DNA of 52,939 nucleotides from Chloroherpetonaceae bacterium (GCA_025056565.1 JANWWA010000018.1:1-52939); one strand, 5' to 3'; positions 1 through 8,335 are shown, counted from the first letter of the stretch. The notes: a model not told the origin generated them from the letters alone. Made by a program: numbers and translations.

Positions 1-1
1 A

Positions 2-229
<228 letters not shown>

Positions 230-271
230 CAGCGCTACATGACCTATCAAGGGACTGCCGAAATGATGAAC

Positions 272-302
272 AAAAAAGTAAGGCGGGTGTGTAAGACCCG
301 CC
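272..302 (-). terminator. Rho-independent terminator of sqr
   Basis: A perfect 7-bp GC-rich stem (GGCGGGT at 282-288 with ACCCGCC at 296-302, 7-nt loop) is followed on the minus strand by a T-rich run (complement of 272-277). It sits 34 bp past the sqr stop. On the plus strand the hairpin has no U-tract, so it mainly serves sqr, though it may also slow transcription leaving the RND gene. Confidence 0.75.
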
Positions 303-335
303 CTTATCGCTACGCTGCAAAGTATGCCGCAGGGC

Positions 336-1601
336 TTAGACAATTCCTTTGACCATTCCTGCCCAGTAGAAGCGAGGCAGCAGTTCCTTTTTCAAAACAT
401 ACATATCAAATCGCTCTTTGGATTGGTCAAAGGGGAAGGTTTCTTTCGGCTTATTGCTGTAATCAAATTCAGCGAGCACCAGCTTGCCATAGCCTGTAAC
501 AAGCGGGCAAGAAGTATAGCCGTTGTAGGAAGCCGTCAGAGGTTCTCCCTTCATTGCGCTAAGCAGATTGGCAACCAAGACAGGGGCTTGCTTGCGAACA
601 GCCGCACCAGTTTTTGAGGTAGGCAAAGCAGCGCAGTCACCTAACGAGAAAATGTTGGGATATTTGTTGTGTTGCAGAGAGTTGATGTGCACATCAACCC
701 AGCCAGCAGCATTTGCAATAGGGCTATTCTTGATAAAATCAGGTGCAGACTGCGGCGGTGTAACATGAATCATATCAAACTCCACCCAAGTCTCAATGCC
801 TTTGTTGTGCTCGCCAATGCCAACAAACCGTGCGCGCTTTCGCTCGCCGTCAATTTCCTCGAGCTTTTGATGGAAATTAAGCTTGATGTGCCCTCTCTCC
901 ACTACTTTTAGGAGCGTCTTTTCATACTTCTCTACAGCGAAGAGCCTTGTGCCGCCGCTCCAATACTGAATGTCAATGTTATCCAGCACACCGTGCTTGC
1001 GGAAGTAGTCGGCAGCGACATACATAATCTTGTGCGGGGCACCGCCACATTTAACAGGCGTATGCGGATTGTGGAAGATAGCTTTGCCTTTCTTCAAGTT
1101 CTTGATGCACTCAAAGGTGTACGGTGCAGTCTCAAAGCTGTAGTTGCTACATACGCCGTTTTTGCCAAGCGTCTCCTTCAAGCCTTTGACCTGATCCCAG
1201 TTGAGCTGAATGCCAGCAGCAACCACAAGGTAGTCATAAGTTACTTTTTTGCCATTGCCTAAGGTAATTTGGTTGTGCTCTGGCTCAAACGACACGCAAC
1301 GTTCTTTAATCCAAGTTACGCCCTCTGGAATAACTTTGGCTTCTGGGCGAACAGTCTTTTTGACATCGTAGACCCCTGCGCCAACCAGCGTCCAAGCGGG
1401 CTGATAGTAATGCTTGTCAGATGGCTCAACAATCGCTATATCCAAATGACCATTGCTATGTCCATTGAAATGGTCATTGCTATGACCATTTGAGCGACCG
1501 TTGGTGTGCCCGTTTTTCTTCTGCTTGCGCTGCAGTAGTGCTGCAACTGTAACGCCGGCGGTGCCGCCTCCAACGATGACAATTTGATGATGCGTTGCCA
1601 T
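336..1601 (-). CDS. sqr: Sulfide:quinone oxidoreductase, type II (mitochondrial-type)
   Basis: FAD-dependent membrane-associated enzyme that oxidises sulfide to sulfane sulfur and passes electrons to the quinone pool. The 421-residue protein starts with a Rossmann motif (VIVGGGTAG, residues 8-16). Two blocks closely match the known mitochondrial SQOR sequence: TPVKCGGAPHKIMY with Cys185, and YTSCPLVTGYGK with Cys365 followed by FPFDQSKERF. These two Cys correspond to the redox pair of type II SQR; the third Cys usual in type I enzymes is not in the expected place. A His/Asn/Gly tetrapeptide repeat (residues 30-52) is inserted between the first helix and second strand of the FAD fold. The start is supported by AGGAGG about 5 nt upstream. 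A promoter-like site lies 270 bp upstream, so the gene appears to be monocistronic with a long leader. Type assignment rests on motif memory, not a tree. Confidence 0.9.
   Translation of the reverse strand: MATHHQIVIVGGGTAGVTVAALLQRKQKKNGHTNGRSNGHSNDHFNGHSNGHLDIAIVEPSDKHYYQPAWTLVGAGVYDVKKTVRPEAKVIPEGVTWIKERCVSFEPEHNQITLGNGKKVTYDYLVVAAGIQLNWDQVKGLKETLGKNGVCSNYSFETAPYTFECIKNLKKGKAIFHNPHTPVKCGGAPHKIMYVAADYFRKHGVLDNIDIQYWSGGTRLFAVEKYEKTLLKVVERGHIKLNFHQKLEEIDGERKRARFVGIGEHNKGIETWVEFDMIHVTPPQSAPDFIKNSPIANAAGWVDVHINSLQHNKYPNIFSLGDCAALPTSKTGAAVRKQAPVLVANLLSAMKGEPLTASYNGYTSCPLVTGYGKLVLAEFDYSNKPKETFPFDQSKERFDMYVLKKELLPRFYWAGMVKGIV
1446..1514 (-). repeat. In-frame 12-nt tandem repeat coding H-x-N-G tetrapeptides in sqr
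   Basis: About five degenerate 12-nt units on the coding strand (for example CATAGCAATGGT, CATTTCAATGGA, CATAGCAATGAC) encode successive His-(Ser/Thr/Phe)-Asn-(Gly/Asp) tetrapeptides at residues 30-52 of Sqr. The unit is a multiple of three, so gain or loss of copies would keep the frame. Confidence 0.85.
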
Positions 1602-2041
1602 ATGTTCCTCCTGTTACTCCTGAAAGTTTGAATGATACTCGATTGAATAAAATGTGCGTCAAACTCGGTTGGTGACGGCTCACTGCAGCACGTTGTGCAC
1701 TAACAGAACAAAAACAAATAATGTGGCGCAAGTCATTGAAGGACGGCTGACGGTTTTTACAGGACGAAAGGGAAACTTGGCGCAGGAGTAACTGCACTCG
1801 CATGATTACGGGCAGCAGAGCACATTGCTTTACTTTTAGAGACCGCATCACCATATGGCTTTATTACTACACGGCAAAATTATCCTCTCAAAGTCTCTAC
1901 ATCAAGCAATTGATTGACTGAAATAAAGATGAGAAAGATGGTTTGGTCGATTTTCTTCGTAAGATATGATTAAAAAAAGCTTAATGGTTGTAAGGGCGCT
2001 GTATGTCGTCCCCTTGTGATACGCAAACTGCACAAATAGTG
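1602..2041. other. Intergenic region between sqr and dapB (440 bp)
   Basis: No convincing gene is present. It holds the sqr leader, roughly 265 nt if the promoter at 1875-1905 is used, and the dapB downstream region. A minus-strand frame opens at 1854 and runs into sqr out of frame; nothing in it resembles a protein family. No strong terminator for dapB was found; a short ATTAA/TTAAT arm around 1967-1984 is too weak to call. Confidence 0.5.
1875..1905 (-). promoter_or_regulatory. Bacteroidota-type promoter upstream of sqr
   Basis: Reading the minus strand: TTG (1905-1903), a 20-nt spacer, then TAATTTTG (1882-1875), a full match to the -33/-7 form TTG-N17..23-TAnnTTTG described for Bacteroidota housekeeping sigma. 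Transcription would start near 1868. Confidence 0.5.
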
Positions 2042-2779
2042 TCAGAAACCTAATTTTTCTGAAAGGAAATCTTCAAAGGAAAAGAAACCGCGCTTGCCTT
2101 GTAGCCATTCTGCAGCTTGCAAAGCACCTTCGGCAAACCCACGACGGCTTTTAGCAGTGTGTCTAATTACAAGCTCATCAGCAGGGGAATCAATATGGAG
2201 GGTATGTTCACCAAAAACGCTACCGACACGGAGCGATGTAATCAGTAGCTCTTCTTTTTGAAGCGGTGTATCGGGCAAAAGTGCAGTGCGCAACGCTGTT
2301 TTTCTTGGCAGTGCAGCTAATACCTGCTCTGCTGCCTTAAGCGCCGTGCCACTGGGCGCATCTTTCTTGCGCGTGTGATGCGCTTCTGAGATAGCAATGT
2401 CAAATTCAGGGAAAGGCGCAATCAGTGATGCAGCAACCTTTGCAAGACGCAAGAAGAGATGAACACCAAGTGAAAAGTTCGCAGCATAGAGTAGAGCGCC
2501 ATCTGCGCCTTCCACTTGAGCTTTTACCTCACTGAGATGATGATACCAGCCTGTTGTGCCAACTACAATAGGTCGATTCGCTGCAAGCAACACAGGCAGA
2601 TTTTGAAGAAAGGCTTTTGCATTTGTAAAATCAATCAGCGCATCGGCATTGGCAAGCATATCTGGCTGCAAGACATCTTTGGAGCTAAGTGCAGCAAGAA
2701 TTTGATGTTGAGGAGTTTCAGCAATTATTGCCGCAATCGCTCGGCCCATCTGACCATTGCCAACGAGAATAATCTTCAT
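2042..2779 (-). CDS. dapB: 4-hydroxy-tetrahydrodipicolinate reductase
   Basis: Cytosolic NAD(P)H-dependent reductase of the diaminopimelate/lysine pathway, acting directly after DapA (dapA lies at 23416-24324). The 245-residue length is normal. The N-terminus carries the nucleotide-binding loop GNGQMG (residues 7-12); the signature E-A-H-H-x-x-K-x-D-A-P-S-G-T-A lies near the middle, where the second His and the Lys are the usual catalytic residues and the PSGT loop binds substrate. The ATG follows directly on the short gap next to tRNA-Ser. No other lysine gene is adjacent, so it appears to be transcribed alone. Confidence 0.97.
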   Translation of the reverse strand: MKIILVGNGQMGRAIAAIIAETPQHQILAALSSKDVLQPDMLANADALIDFTNAKAFLQNLPVLLAANRPIVVGTTGWYHHLSEVKAQVEGADGALLYAANFSLGVHLFLRLAKVAASLIAPFPEFDIAISEAHHTRKKDAPSGTALKAAEQVLAALPRKTALRTALLPDTPLQKEELLITSLRVGSVFGEHTLHIDSPADELVIRHTAKSRRGFAEGALQAAEWLQGKRGFFSFEDFLSEKLGF

Positions 2780-2836
2780 TGGTATGCAAAACTTATGTTA
2801 GAATTTTTATCTTTACAGCCCACCCAAAATAGGTGA

Positions 2837-2854
2837 GCGGATAGATTTATCCGC
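2837..2854 (+). other. Hairpin in the tRNA-Ser 5' leader
   Basis: Perfect 7-bp stem GCGGATA/TATCCGC with a GATT loop, ending 9 nt before the mature tRNA 5' end. There is no U-tract, so it is not a standard terminator. It could be a processing or stabilising structure in the precursor. Confidence 0.45.
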
Positions 2855-2863
2855 ATCTAAAAT

Positions 2864-2950
2864 GGAGAGGTCGCATAGTGGTCTAGTGCGCTCGCCTGGA
2901 GAGCGAGTAGGGTGTGACAGCCCTCGCGGGTTCGAATCCCGCCCTCTCCG
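2864..2950 (+). tRNA. tRNA-Ser (GGA)
   Basis: Class II tRNA cloverleaf: acceptor stem GGAGAGG (2864-2870) pairs with CCTCTCC (2943-2949), discriminator G at 2950; anticodon stem CTCGC/GCGAG with loop CTGGAGA, giving anticodon GGA; a long variable arm (AGGGTGTGACAGCCCT) as expected for Ser; T-arm GCGGGTTCGAATCCCGC. The 3' CCA is not encoded. It reads Ser codons UCC and UCU. Confidence 0.97.
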
Positions 2951-3123
2951 CTCCCCATGAGCTGCCTAAGGTGGCATCCGTTCTAAGTTTCCGAAATCTG
3001 GTTGCAAAACAAGGGTGTCAGAAAGCAGTTAGGAAAGACGTAGTGCTAAGCATAACCTTCTCCCCTTTGGAAGAGAAGGCTACTGGGAAACTGGAAAGGT
3101 TCATCTCTGACGCAAGGTTTAGC

Positions 3124-5505
3124 TTAGAAATTTACCTGCACACCGCCGATAAGTCGGAATGGGTGTTGCGGCGCACCTTCGGGAAATTCCACAGCTGCTG
3201 AGCCAGCTAGTCCTTCAGGACCAGCACCTAAATTCACCGTGCGATAATTCTGGTTCAAAGCATTGAGCGCACGCACCACAAGCGAGATGCCAGAAATAAC
3301 CTCATAGCGTGCTGTCACATTGAGCAGCACATAACCTGGGATTGTCTGGCGAAAACGACTGCCTGTCGTTTGAATTTGCCCTGGATTGTTAGGGTCTGGC
3401 TCAGGCTTGAAGGCAGAGCCTTGCTGCGGATGAGTGCGTTGCTCACTGGTGACAATAAGGCGCGGTGAAATCGAAAACTTGCCAAGCACCACATCGCCGC
3501 CAAGTCGGAACATCACGGGTGAGATACCCCCAATTTGCCGCTTAGTCAGCCGCCCTTGATTCGGGTCAAAGACTTCTACTTCACCTTCAATGAGACTGAG
3601 CGCTGCGTAAAGATTGAGGCGTGTGCCTTCCCCAAAATTGCGCACATAGTCAAGTTGCAGCGTGCCACCAAAATTGGTTTGGTTGCCTTGATTGACAATG
3701 CTTTCAATGTAACCAACAGGGAAACGGAAGCCCGGCACAGGATAGAAGCCATCTACAGGGCTAGGCGTGGCGGGATTGCCTTCGTAGAGACCATTCGGCA
3801 CAGCAGCGACTTGGCTGAAGAGACCATTAAGCAAGTTGTAGTAGCCATTGAGCGTTAGGCTAAGGTCACTGGTCAGACCGATGCGGGCACTGCCCTCAAA
3901 AGTTTGAATGCGCTGCGGGCCTAGATTGGGATTGGCGAGGCGGAAAAATGCAGAGATGGTTTGCCCGCCTGCATTGAAAAACGTGCCGAATTCATCATAT
4001 GCGGAAAGTGGAGAAGGCGCAAGAAATGCTTGTCCATACAGGGCTTTAAAAGTCAGTCGTTCACTGGGACGAAATACGATGCCTAAGCGCGGACTGACAA
4101 TCCAGTTAAAGCGAGAGTCGTTATCGAGCCGTGTGCCTAGCGTGAAGATGAGCGACGGAATTGGTGAGTACTGGATATTCACAAAGCCACCGAAGTTGCG
4201 ATAGCTCAGGCGGAAAATTCTGGCCGGCACGCCATTTGGAGCTCCGGGCAAACCAATGCTGTTGACAATTACAGGCTGCTCATCAAACTTGCCACTGTAA
4301 GGGGATTGCAGGTCGTGTCCTCGTGGAATTGCAAAAAAGTCTTCATATGTCAGGCCGCCTGAAAGTGTCAATTCATTGCTAGCCGTCCAAGAAATTAGCT
4401 CTTCGAGCTTGGACATTCTGCCGTGAGAGAACAGGTAAGCCGTATTCATTCCCGTGTAGGCATTGCGAAAATTTGAGCGGTTATCTAAGTCATATTGGCT
4501 GTAAATTATGAATGAAGTGCTTATCAAGTTGCTAGTGAGGTATGCGGTAAAAATGCTGTTAAGCATCGTGATGCTATGCCCGAAAAAGGAGTCTCGGTTG
4601 TAGACAGCGTTGTTTGGCTTGTTTGCTGTGGTTGAGGGATTAAAAGAGCTATTGCGGAAGAAATTGAACCGGACATTTTCGCGTGGTTCGCTAATTTCCA
4701 GCATGGCATGCACGGCATATGCAGAGAGCGGAAACTCAATGCTGGTGGAGAGCGGTTGCGTAGAACTTTGCGGGAAACCTAAGTCCGTCGGAAAGCGGTT
4801 TCTCCTTAGAAAGTCCTCAATACCTTCGTTCCCAACGCGGAAATTTTTGATAGCGTCAAGCAGCGGTTGCTGGTCATAAAAATACTGTGCCGAGACAGTG
4901 AAATTCACCATATCGCTCAGCTTTGCGCCTGCTGAAAGATTACCGATGTAGGTGTTGAACATTCCGCCTTGCACGGAGCCAGTAAGGAAATTGCCTTCGG
5001 CTTTGCGCGTTACGATGTTGATAACCCCTGAGAGAGCGTCTGCACCATAAACTGCGGACGCAGGGCCATAGACGATTTCAATTTGCTTGGCAAGGTGCAC
5101 AGGATAATTTTCCATTACAGGAATGATGTCGTTGGTCGGTGAAGAGATGCGCACGCCATCGAGCAGAATGATGAACTTGTCCATTCCGAAGACGCCGCGC
5201 ACCTGCACATCATGTTGCCAGCGTGGGTCGTTGTGAGTCTCAATTTTGTAATCTGGCTGATCCATCAAGACGTCTAAGAGCGATTGATAAGCACGCAAGC
5301 GAATTTGGTCGGCTGTAACGATGCGCACCGTTGCAGGCGCATCACTGGATTTCTGTGCCGAGCGCGTTACGGAGACGACTTGCAAGTTTTGCAAATCTTC
5401 CAAACTCAGCCCCTGAAAGAGTGAAGAGTCAACTTGAGCAAATGTCGCTCTCTGCAAGAGAAGCAAAAGCAAAATGGCAACGATGGCAGGCCGTTGTTTC
5501 ATCAT
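3124..5505 (-). CDS. TonB-dependent outer-membrane receptor
   Basis: Outer-membrane active transporter of 793 residues driven by TonB-ExbBD. A signal peptide is clear (basic start MMKQR, poly-Leu core, cleavage likely after TFA near residue 23). The plug domain follows (about 50-170), with the typical VRGVFGMDKFIILLDGVRI strand and the IEIVYGPASAVYGADALSGVINIVTR motif. The rest is beta-barrel with repeated aromatic-alternating strands, and the protein ends in VQVNF with a terminal Phe, the usual Bam recognition signal. Ligand unknown: the plug and barrel are generic and no siderophore, B12 or SusD-like partner is adjacent. It is divergent from a secreted hydrolase gene, with which it shares a palindrome-containing intergenic region. 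Confidence 0.93.
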   Translation of the reverse strand: MMKQRPAIVAILLLLLLQRATFAQVDSSLFQGLSLEDLQNLQVVSVTRSAQKSSDAPATVRIVTADQIRLRAYQSLLDVLMDQPDYKIETHNDPRWQHDVQVRGVFGMDKFIILLDGVRISSPTNDIIPVMENYPVHLAKQIEIVYGPASAVYGADALSGVINIVTRKAEGNFLTGSVQGGMFNTYIGNLSAGAKLSDMVNFTVSAQYFYDQQPLLDAIKNFRVGNEGIEDFLRRNRFPTDLGFPQSSTQPLSTSIEFPLSAYAVHAMLEISEPRENVRFNFFRNSSFNPSTTANKPNNAVYNRDSFFGHSITMLNSIFTAYLTSNLISTSFIIYSQYDLDNRSNFRNAYTGMNTAYLFSHGRMSKLEELISWTASNELTLSGGLTYEDFFAIPRGHDLQSPYSGKFDEQPVIVNSIGLPGAPNGVPARIFRLSYRNFGGFVNIQYSPIPSLIFTLGTRLDNDSRFNWIVSPRLGIVFRPSERLTFKALYGQAFLAPSPLSAYDEFGTFFNAGGQTISAFFRLANPNLGPQRIQTFEGSARIGLTSDLSLTLNGYYNLLNGLFSQVAAVPNGLYEGNPATPSPVDGFYPVPGFRFPVGYIESIVNQGNQTNFGGTLQLDYVRNFGEGTRLNLYAALSLIEGEVEVFDPNQGRLTKRQIGGISPVMFRLGGDVVLGKFSISPRLIVTSEQRTHPQQGSAFKPEPDPNNPGQIQTTGSRFRQTIPGYVLLNVTARYEVISGISLVVRALNALNQNYRTVNLGAGPEGLAGSAAVEFPEGAPQHPFRLIGGVQVNF

Positions 5506-5568
5506 AGCACTTGGGTTTTTTAGTTTTTTAATTTTTGAAGGGTTTCAGCCGCAGGGTAAATATAAGAC

Positions 5569-5583
5569 TTGCTTATAAAGCAA
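5569..5583. promoter_or_regulatory. 15-bp palindrome between divergent receptor and hydrolase genes
   Basis: TTGCTT-ATA-AAGCAA is a perfect inverted repeat of 6+6 bp. On the minus strand it overlaps a possible promoter for the receptor (TTG, 16-nt spacer, TATATTTA); on the plus strand it overlaps TTG, 16-nt spacer, TAATCTTG just before the hydrolase ATG. This placement suits an operator controlling both genes, but no regulator is encoded nearby. Confidence 0.4.
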
Positions 5584-5603
5584 CTGTTAATCTTGCTCAC
5601 AAA

Positions 5604-6797
5604 ATGGCAACAGTCTTTCGCTCTGCTGCATGCGTGGCAGCTTGGGTAATGCTATGGCTGGTTTGCAGCGTAGGTGCGTCTGCAAAGCATCCCAGTAAGC
5701 CGTTTGATAAGGTGCGCAAGACCGTGATGGAGGCAATCAAAGATAGTGCCTTCCCGTCTGCCGTTGTCGCCGTGATGCAGAACGGTCGCGTTCTGTTTCA
5801 CGAAGCGTTTGGGCACCTCACTTACGACACGCTCTCGCCACGTGCCGATACAAATACGATTTATGACCTCGCCTCTGTTACAAAGGTGCTGGCAACCACG
5901 CTCTCCATCATGCGGCTCTACGATGAAGGCAAGCTCTCGCTGATGGACCCAGTGGCGAAATTCATTCCAGAATTTGCAACTCACGGCAAAGAAAAAATCT
6001 TGCTGCGTAATCTACTCATTCACGATTCAGGCTTAATTGCCTTTCGCCGATATAGCCAATTTTGCCCAAATGCAGATTCAGCGCTAAGGCACATTTTCAG
6101 CGACACGCTCATTAAGCCAGTTGGTGATAGCACAATTTATAGCGACCTAAACTTTATCTTGCTGGGTGAAATTGTGCGCCGCATTACAGGCAAGCGTCTT
6201 GATGCATACTTTGCCGAAACCTTTGCACAGCCGCTTGGACTACGCAATACCTTTTTCAACCCACCTGATTCTGTGCTCTACCGAGTTGCGCCAACTGAGC
6301 CTGACTGCACTTGGAAACTCCCCTTCAAGCGACCGCTGGTGCATGACCCAAACGCAGCGCTCTTCGGAGGAGTCTCAGGGCATGCAGGACTGTTCTCAAC
6401 CGCCTCTGACATTCTCATAGTGATGTGGATGATCATGAACGGAGGCAAACAGAACGAGAAGGTATTCATTAAACCTGAGACAGTTCGGCTTTTTACAACA
6501 CGCGACACCGTGCATCGTATTCGTGCCTTAGGTTGGGATGTGCGCACAGCAAGCGAGAACACCTCAACAGGCAAGTACTTTTCAATGCAAAGCTATGGAC
6601 ATCTCGGCTTTACAGGCACAAGCGTTTGGGTTGATCCCACGCGTAACCTTTGCGTGGTGTTCTTGACAAATCGAGTCTATCCAACATCGGCAAACAACAA
6701 GATTCGTGCTGTGCGCCGACTGCTGCACGATGCCGTCATTGAAAGCCTTGATGAACTGGCTGAGAAAAAAACTGGAAAGTCGAGGCAAAAGCGATAA
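5604..6797 (+). CDS. Secreted serine hydrolase, beta-lactamase class C / PBP4* family
   Basis: Exported beta-lactamase-fold hydrolase (397 residues from this start). The nucleophile motif S-V-T-K is at residues 91-94 in the context IYDLASVTKVLATT; the second motif is Y-S-D at 179 (class C enzymes have YxN); a H/F-T-G box near residue 335 replaces KTG. The context resembles esterase/penicillin-binding relatives more than true AmpC, so a cell-wall or esterase role is likely and resistance is not implied. Start choice: an upstream in-frame TTG at 5535 gives 23 more residues, but the ATG at 5604 places a clean signal peptide (basic MATVFR, hydrophobic core, ASA cleavage) at the N-terminus. Neither has a clear ribosome binding site. 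Metal-binding lipoprotein gene follows after 33 bp. Confidence 0.85.
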   Translation: MATVFRSAACVAAWVMLWLVCSVGASAKHPSKPFDKVRKTVMEAIKDSAFPSAVVAVMQNGRVLFHEAFGHLTYDTLSPRADTNTIYDLASVTKVLATTLSIMRLYDEGKLSLMDPVAKFIPEFATHGKEKILLRNLLIHDSGLIAFRRYSQFCPNADSALRHIFSDTLIKPVGDSTIYSDLNFILLGEIVRRITGKRLDAYFAETFAQPLGLRNTFFNPPDSVLYRVAPTEPDCTWKLPFKRPLVHDPNAALFGGVSGHAGLFSTASDILIVMWMIMNGGKQNEKVFIKPETVRLFTTRDTVHRIRALGWDVRTASENTSTGKYFSMQSYGHLGFTGTSVWVDPTRNLCVVFLTNRVYPTSANNKIRAVRRLLHDAVIESLDELAEKKTGKSRQKR

Positions 6798-6830
6798 ATT
6801 TGAGCCTAATAAAAACAGGGGGGTCTAACT

Positions 6831-7139
6831 ATGCGCCTTGCTTTAGTTTCACTGTTCTTTTTGCTTCTGACTCTCGGCTGCAGCAAGCCAGAGCAGCCGT
6901 CACCAAATGGAAAGTTGCAAAAAGTCAGTTTCTCGGTGGAAGGAATGGTTTGCACCAGCTGTGAGCAGTCAATTCAGACCAAACTTGCAAAATTGGACGG
7001 CGTAAGGTCAGTTGAAGCCAGCACGGCAAAGAAATGTGCAGTGGTAGAGTTTGATGCCTCAAAAGTAAGTGAGCAAGAGCTCATTGCGACAATTGAATCT
7101 TTAGGCTATAAAGCTACTTGCGTAGCAGAATCTCACTAA
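6831..7139 (+). CDS. Heavy-metal-associated (HMA) domain lipoprotein
   Basis: Small exported protein of 102 residues. It has a lipobox LTLGC (Cys at residue 17), so it is probably lipid-anchored, then a short linker and a single HMA domain (about 32-98) with the metal-binding loop GMVCTSCEQS, CxxC as in MerP, CopZ and the N-domains of copper/zinc ATPases. The fold end TIESLGYKA is intact. It would bind soft metals such as Cu(I) or Hg(II) outside the cytoplasmic membrane. A G-rich stretch (AGGGGGG) precedes the ATG by about 9 nt and can act as ribosome binding site. An RND pump fragment of the heavy-metal type lies 6.6 kb away, but no direct link is shown. Confidence 0.85.
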   Translation: MRLALVSLFFLLLTLGCSKPEQPSPNGKLQKVSFSVEGMVCTSCEQSIQTKLAKLDGVRSVEASTAKKCAVVEFDASKVSEQELIATIESLGYKATCVAESH

Positions 7140-7156
7140 CACTGTCTTTTACCGAT

Positions 7157-7522
7157 ATGCAGAAGGATAACTACTACAAGGGCTTATTTGTAGGCACGCT
7201 GCTGGGTGCAGCAATTGGCACTGTTCTCGGAATGCTGTTTGCACCCCGTCGTGGCGAAGAAATGCGGCGTGTGCTCTTTCGCCGCTTAGATGAAAGCTTG
7301 CAGGAAGGAAGCATCGTTAGTGTGCGACCTGCGCTTGAGATGCCTGTGCCGAATGCCATCCCACCTAAGGAAGGCGCAGAGCCACCCGATATTGAAAATG
7401 AAGCCAAGCAGCGAGCAGAACAAATTGTGCAGGCTGCACGATACGAAGCCGATCGCTTGCTCCGAGAAGCCAACTCCATTTTGCGCGAAGCAAAGTCGCT
7501 GCGTAATAGCAACCCGAACTAA
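7157..7522 (+). CDS. YtxH domain-containing membrane protein
   Basis: A 121-residue protein beginning MQKDNYYKGLFVG, with one glycine-rich transmembrane helix (about residues 8-30) ending in LFAPRRGEEMRR, the signature of the YtxH family (small proteins often linked to envelope stress in Firmicutes; function unknown). The C-terminal half is predicted coiled coil, rich in Ala/Glu/Arg (AEQIVQAARYEADRLLREA). An in-frame GTG/ATG-like start further up at 7118 would overlap the previous gene; ATG 7157 places the helix near the N-terminus as usual and is preferred. The gene lies 17 bp after the metal-binding lipoprotein and 12 bp before the hydrolase, so these are probably cotranscribed. Confidence 0.8.
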   Translation: MQKDNYYKGLFVGTLLGAAIGTVLGMLFAPRRGEEMRRVLFRRLDESLQEGSIVSVRPALEMPVPNAIPPKEGAEPPDIENEAKQRAEQIVQAARYEADRLLREANSILREAKSLRNSNPN

Positions 7523-7534
7523 AGTTTGTGGTCA

Positions 7535-8335
7535 ATGCTCGCATTCATCGGTCATCACCTTGAAAAGCCATCACGGCAAAGCAACCATGTCGTGTTGCTC
7601 TTGCATGCTTTTCCACTTTCAAACGAGATGTGGAAACCGCAGCTTGCTGCGCTGAGCGAAGCGGGCCACAGTGTGCTGGCGCCAAATGTGTATGGAATTG
7701 GTGGCTCTGAGCCACGCACCGATTGGACAATGCGGCACTATGCTGAAGCGCTCCACGAATTGGTAACGCGCTTTGGCTTTACATCCGTCTCGCTAATCGG
7801 CGTCTCAATGGGCGGCTATCAAGCCTTTGCATTCCAGCGTCGCTACCCCGATATGGTCGCATCAATGATGCTTTGCGACACACGTGCGGATGCAGACACC
7901 GACGAGGCTCGCAACCGACGCTTTGAGTTTATTGAAGCCTTAAAGCAAAACGGCATCTCTGAAGCCAAAGCCAGAATGATTCCTAAGCTGCTGGGCAAAA
8001 CCACACACGCTGAAAATCCTGAGCTGGCAGGACAACTTTCAGTCATCATTGAGCGCCATCGCATTGAGCCAGTGATTGAGCAGCTCAAAGCCCTTGCACA
8101 TCGTCCCGACTCTACCTCGCATCTGTCATCTATTCATTGCCCAACACTGGTCGTCGTAGGTGAAGAAGATGAACTCACGCCGCCTGCGCTAGCAAAAAGC
8201 ATGGCTGAGAAAATTCCAAATGCACAGTTGGAGATAATCCCCAAAGCCGGGCACTTGCCTAATCTCGAGCAACCTGAACGCTTCAATGAGCTAATGCTCA
8301 AACATTTGCAAAAATTAACCTTTGCCAATGCTTGA
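7535..8335 (+). CDS. Alpha/beta-fold hydrolase
   Basis: Cytosolic alpha/beta hydrolase of 266 residues. The oxyanion segment LLHAFPLSNEMW, nucleophile elbow GVSMGG (Ser91), the acid in VVVGEEDELTPP and the catalytic His in AGHLPNLEQPE are all present in the right order, so an active enzyme is expected. The best family resemblance is to 3-oxoadipate enol-lactonase/esterase-like proteins; the substrate is unknown. A TTG three codons upstream (7526) is an alternative start. The stop overlaps the start of the MarC gene by a few bases, which points to translational coupling. Confidence 0.88.
   Translation: MLAFIGHHLEKPSRQSNHVVLLLHAFPLSNEMWKPQLAALSEAGHSVLAPNVYGIGGSEPRTDWTMRHYAEALHELVTRFGFTSVSLIGVSMGGYQAFAFQRRYPDMVASMMLCDTRADADTDEARNRRFEFIEALKQNGISEAKARMIPKLLGKTTHAENPELAGQLSVIIERHRIEPVIEQLKALAHRPDSTSHLSSIHCPTLVVVGEEDELTPPALAKSMAEKIPNAQLEIIPKAGHLPNLEQPERFNELMLKHLQKLTFANA

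Noticed and set aside
1480-1854. A 124-codon minus-strand frame starting in the sqr leader
   Set aside because: It overlaps the first 120 bp of sqr in another frame and its product (Arg/Ser-rich, no motif) resembles nothing; sqr has a strong ribosome binding site and clear motifs.
2864-3123. Integration site for a mobile element at tRNA-Ser
   Set aside because: No integrase gene and no direct repeat of the tRNA 3' end is seen nearby; flanking genes are ordinary.
5535-5603. TTG start of the serine hydrolase at 5535
   Set aside because: It would put 23 residues before an otherwise clean signal peptide, with no ribosome binding site.
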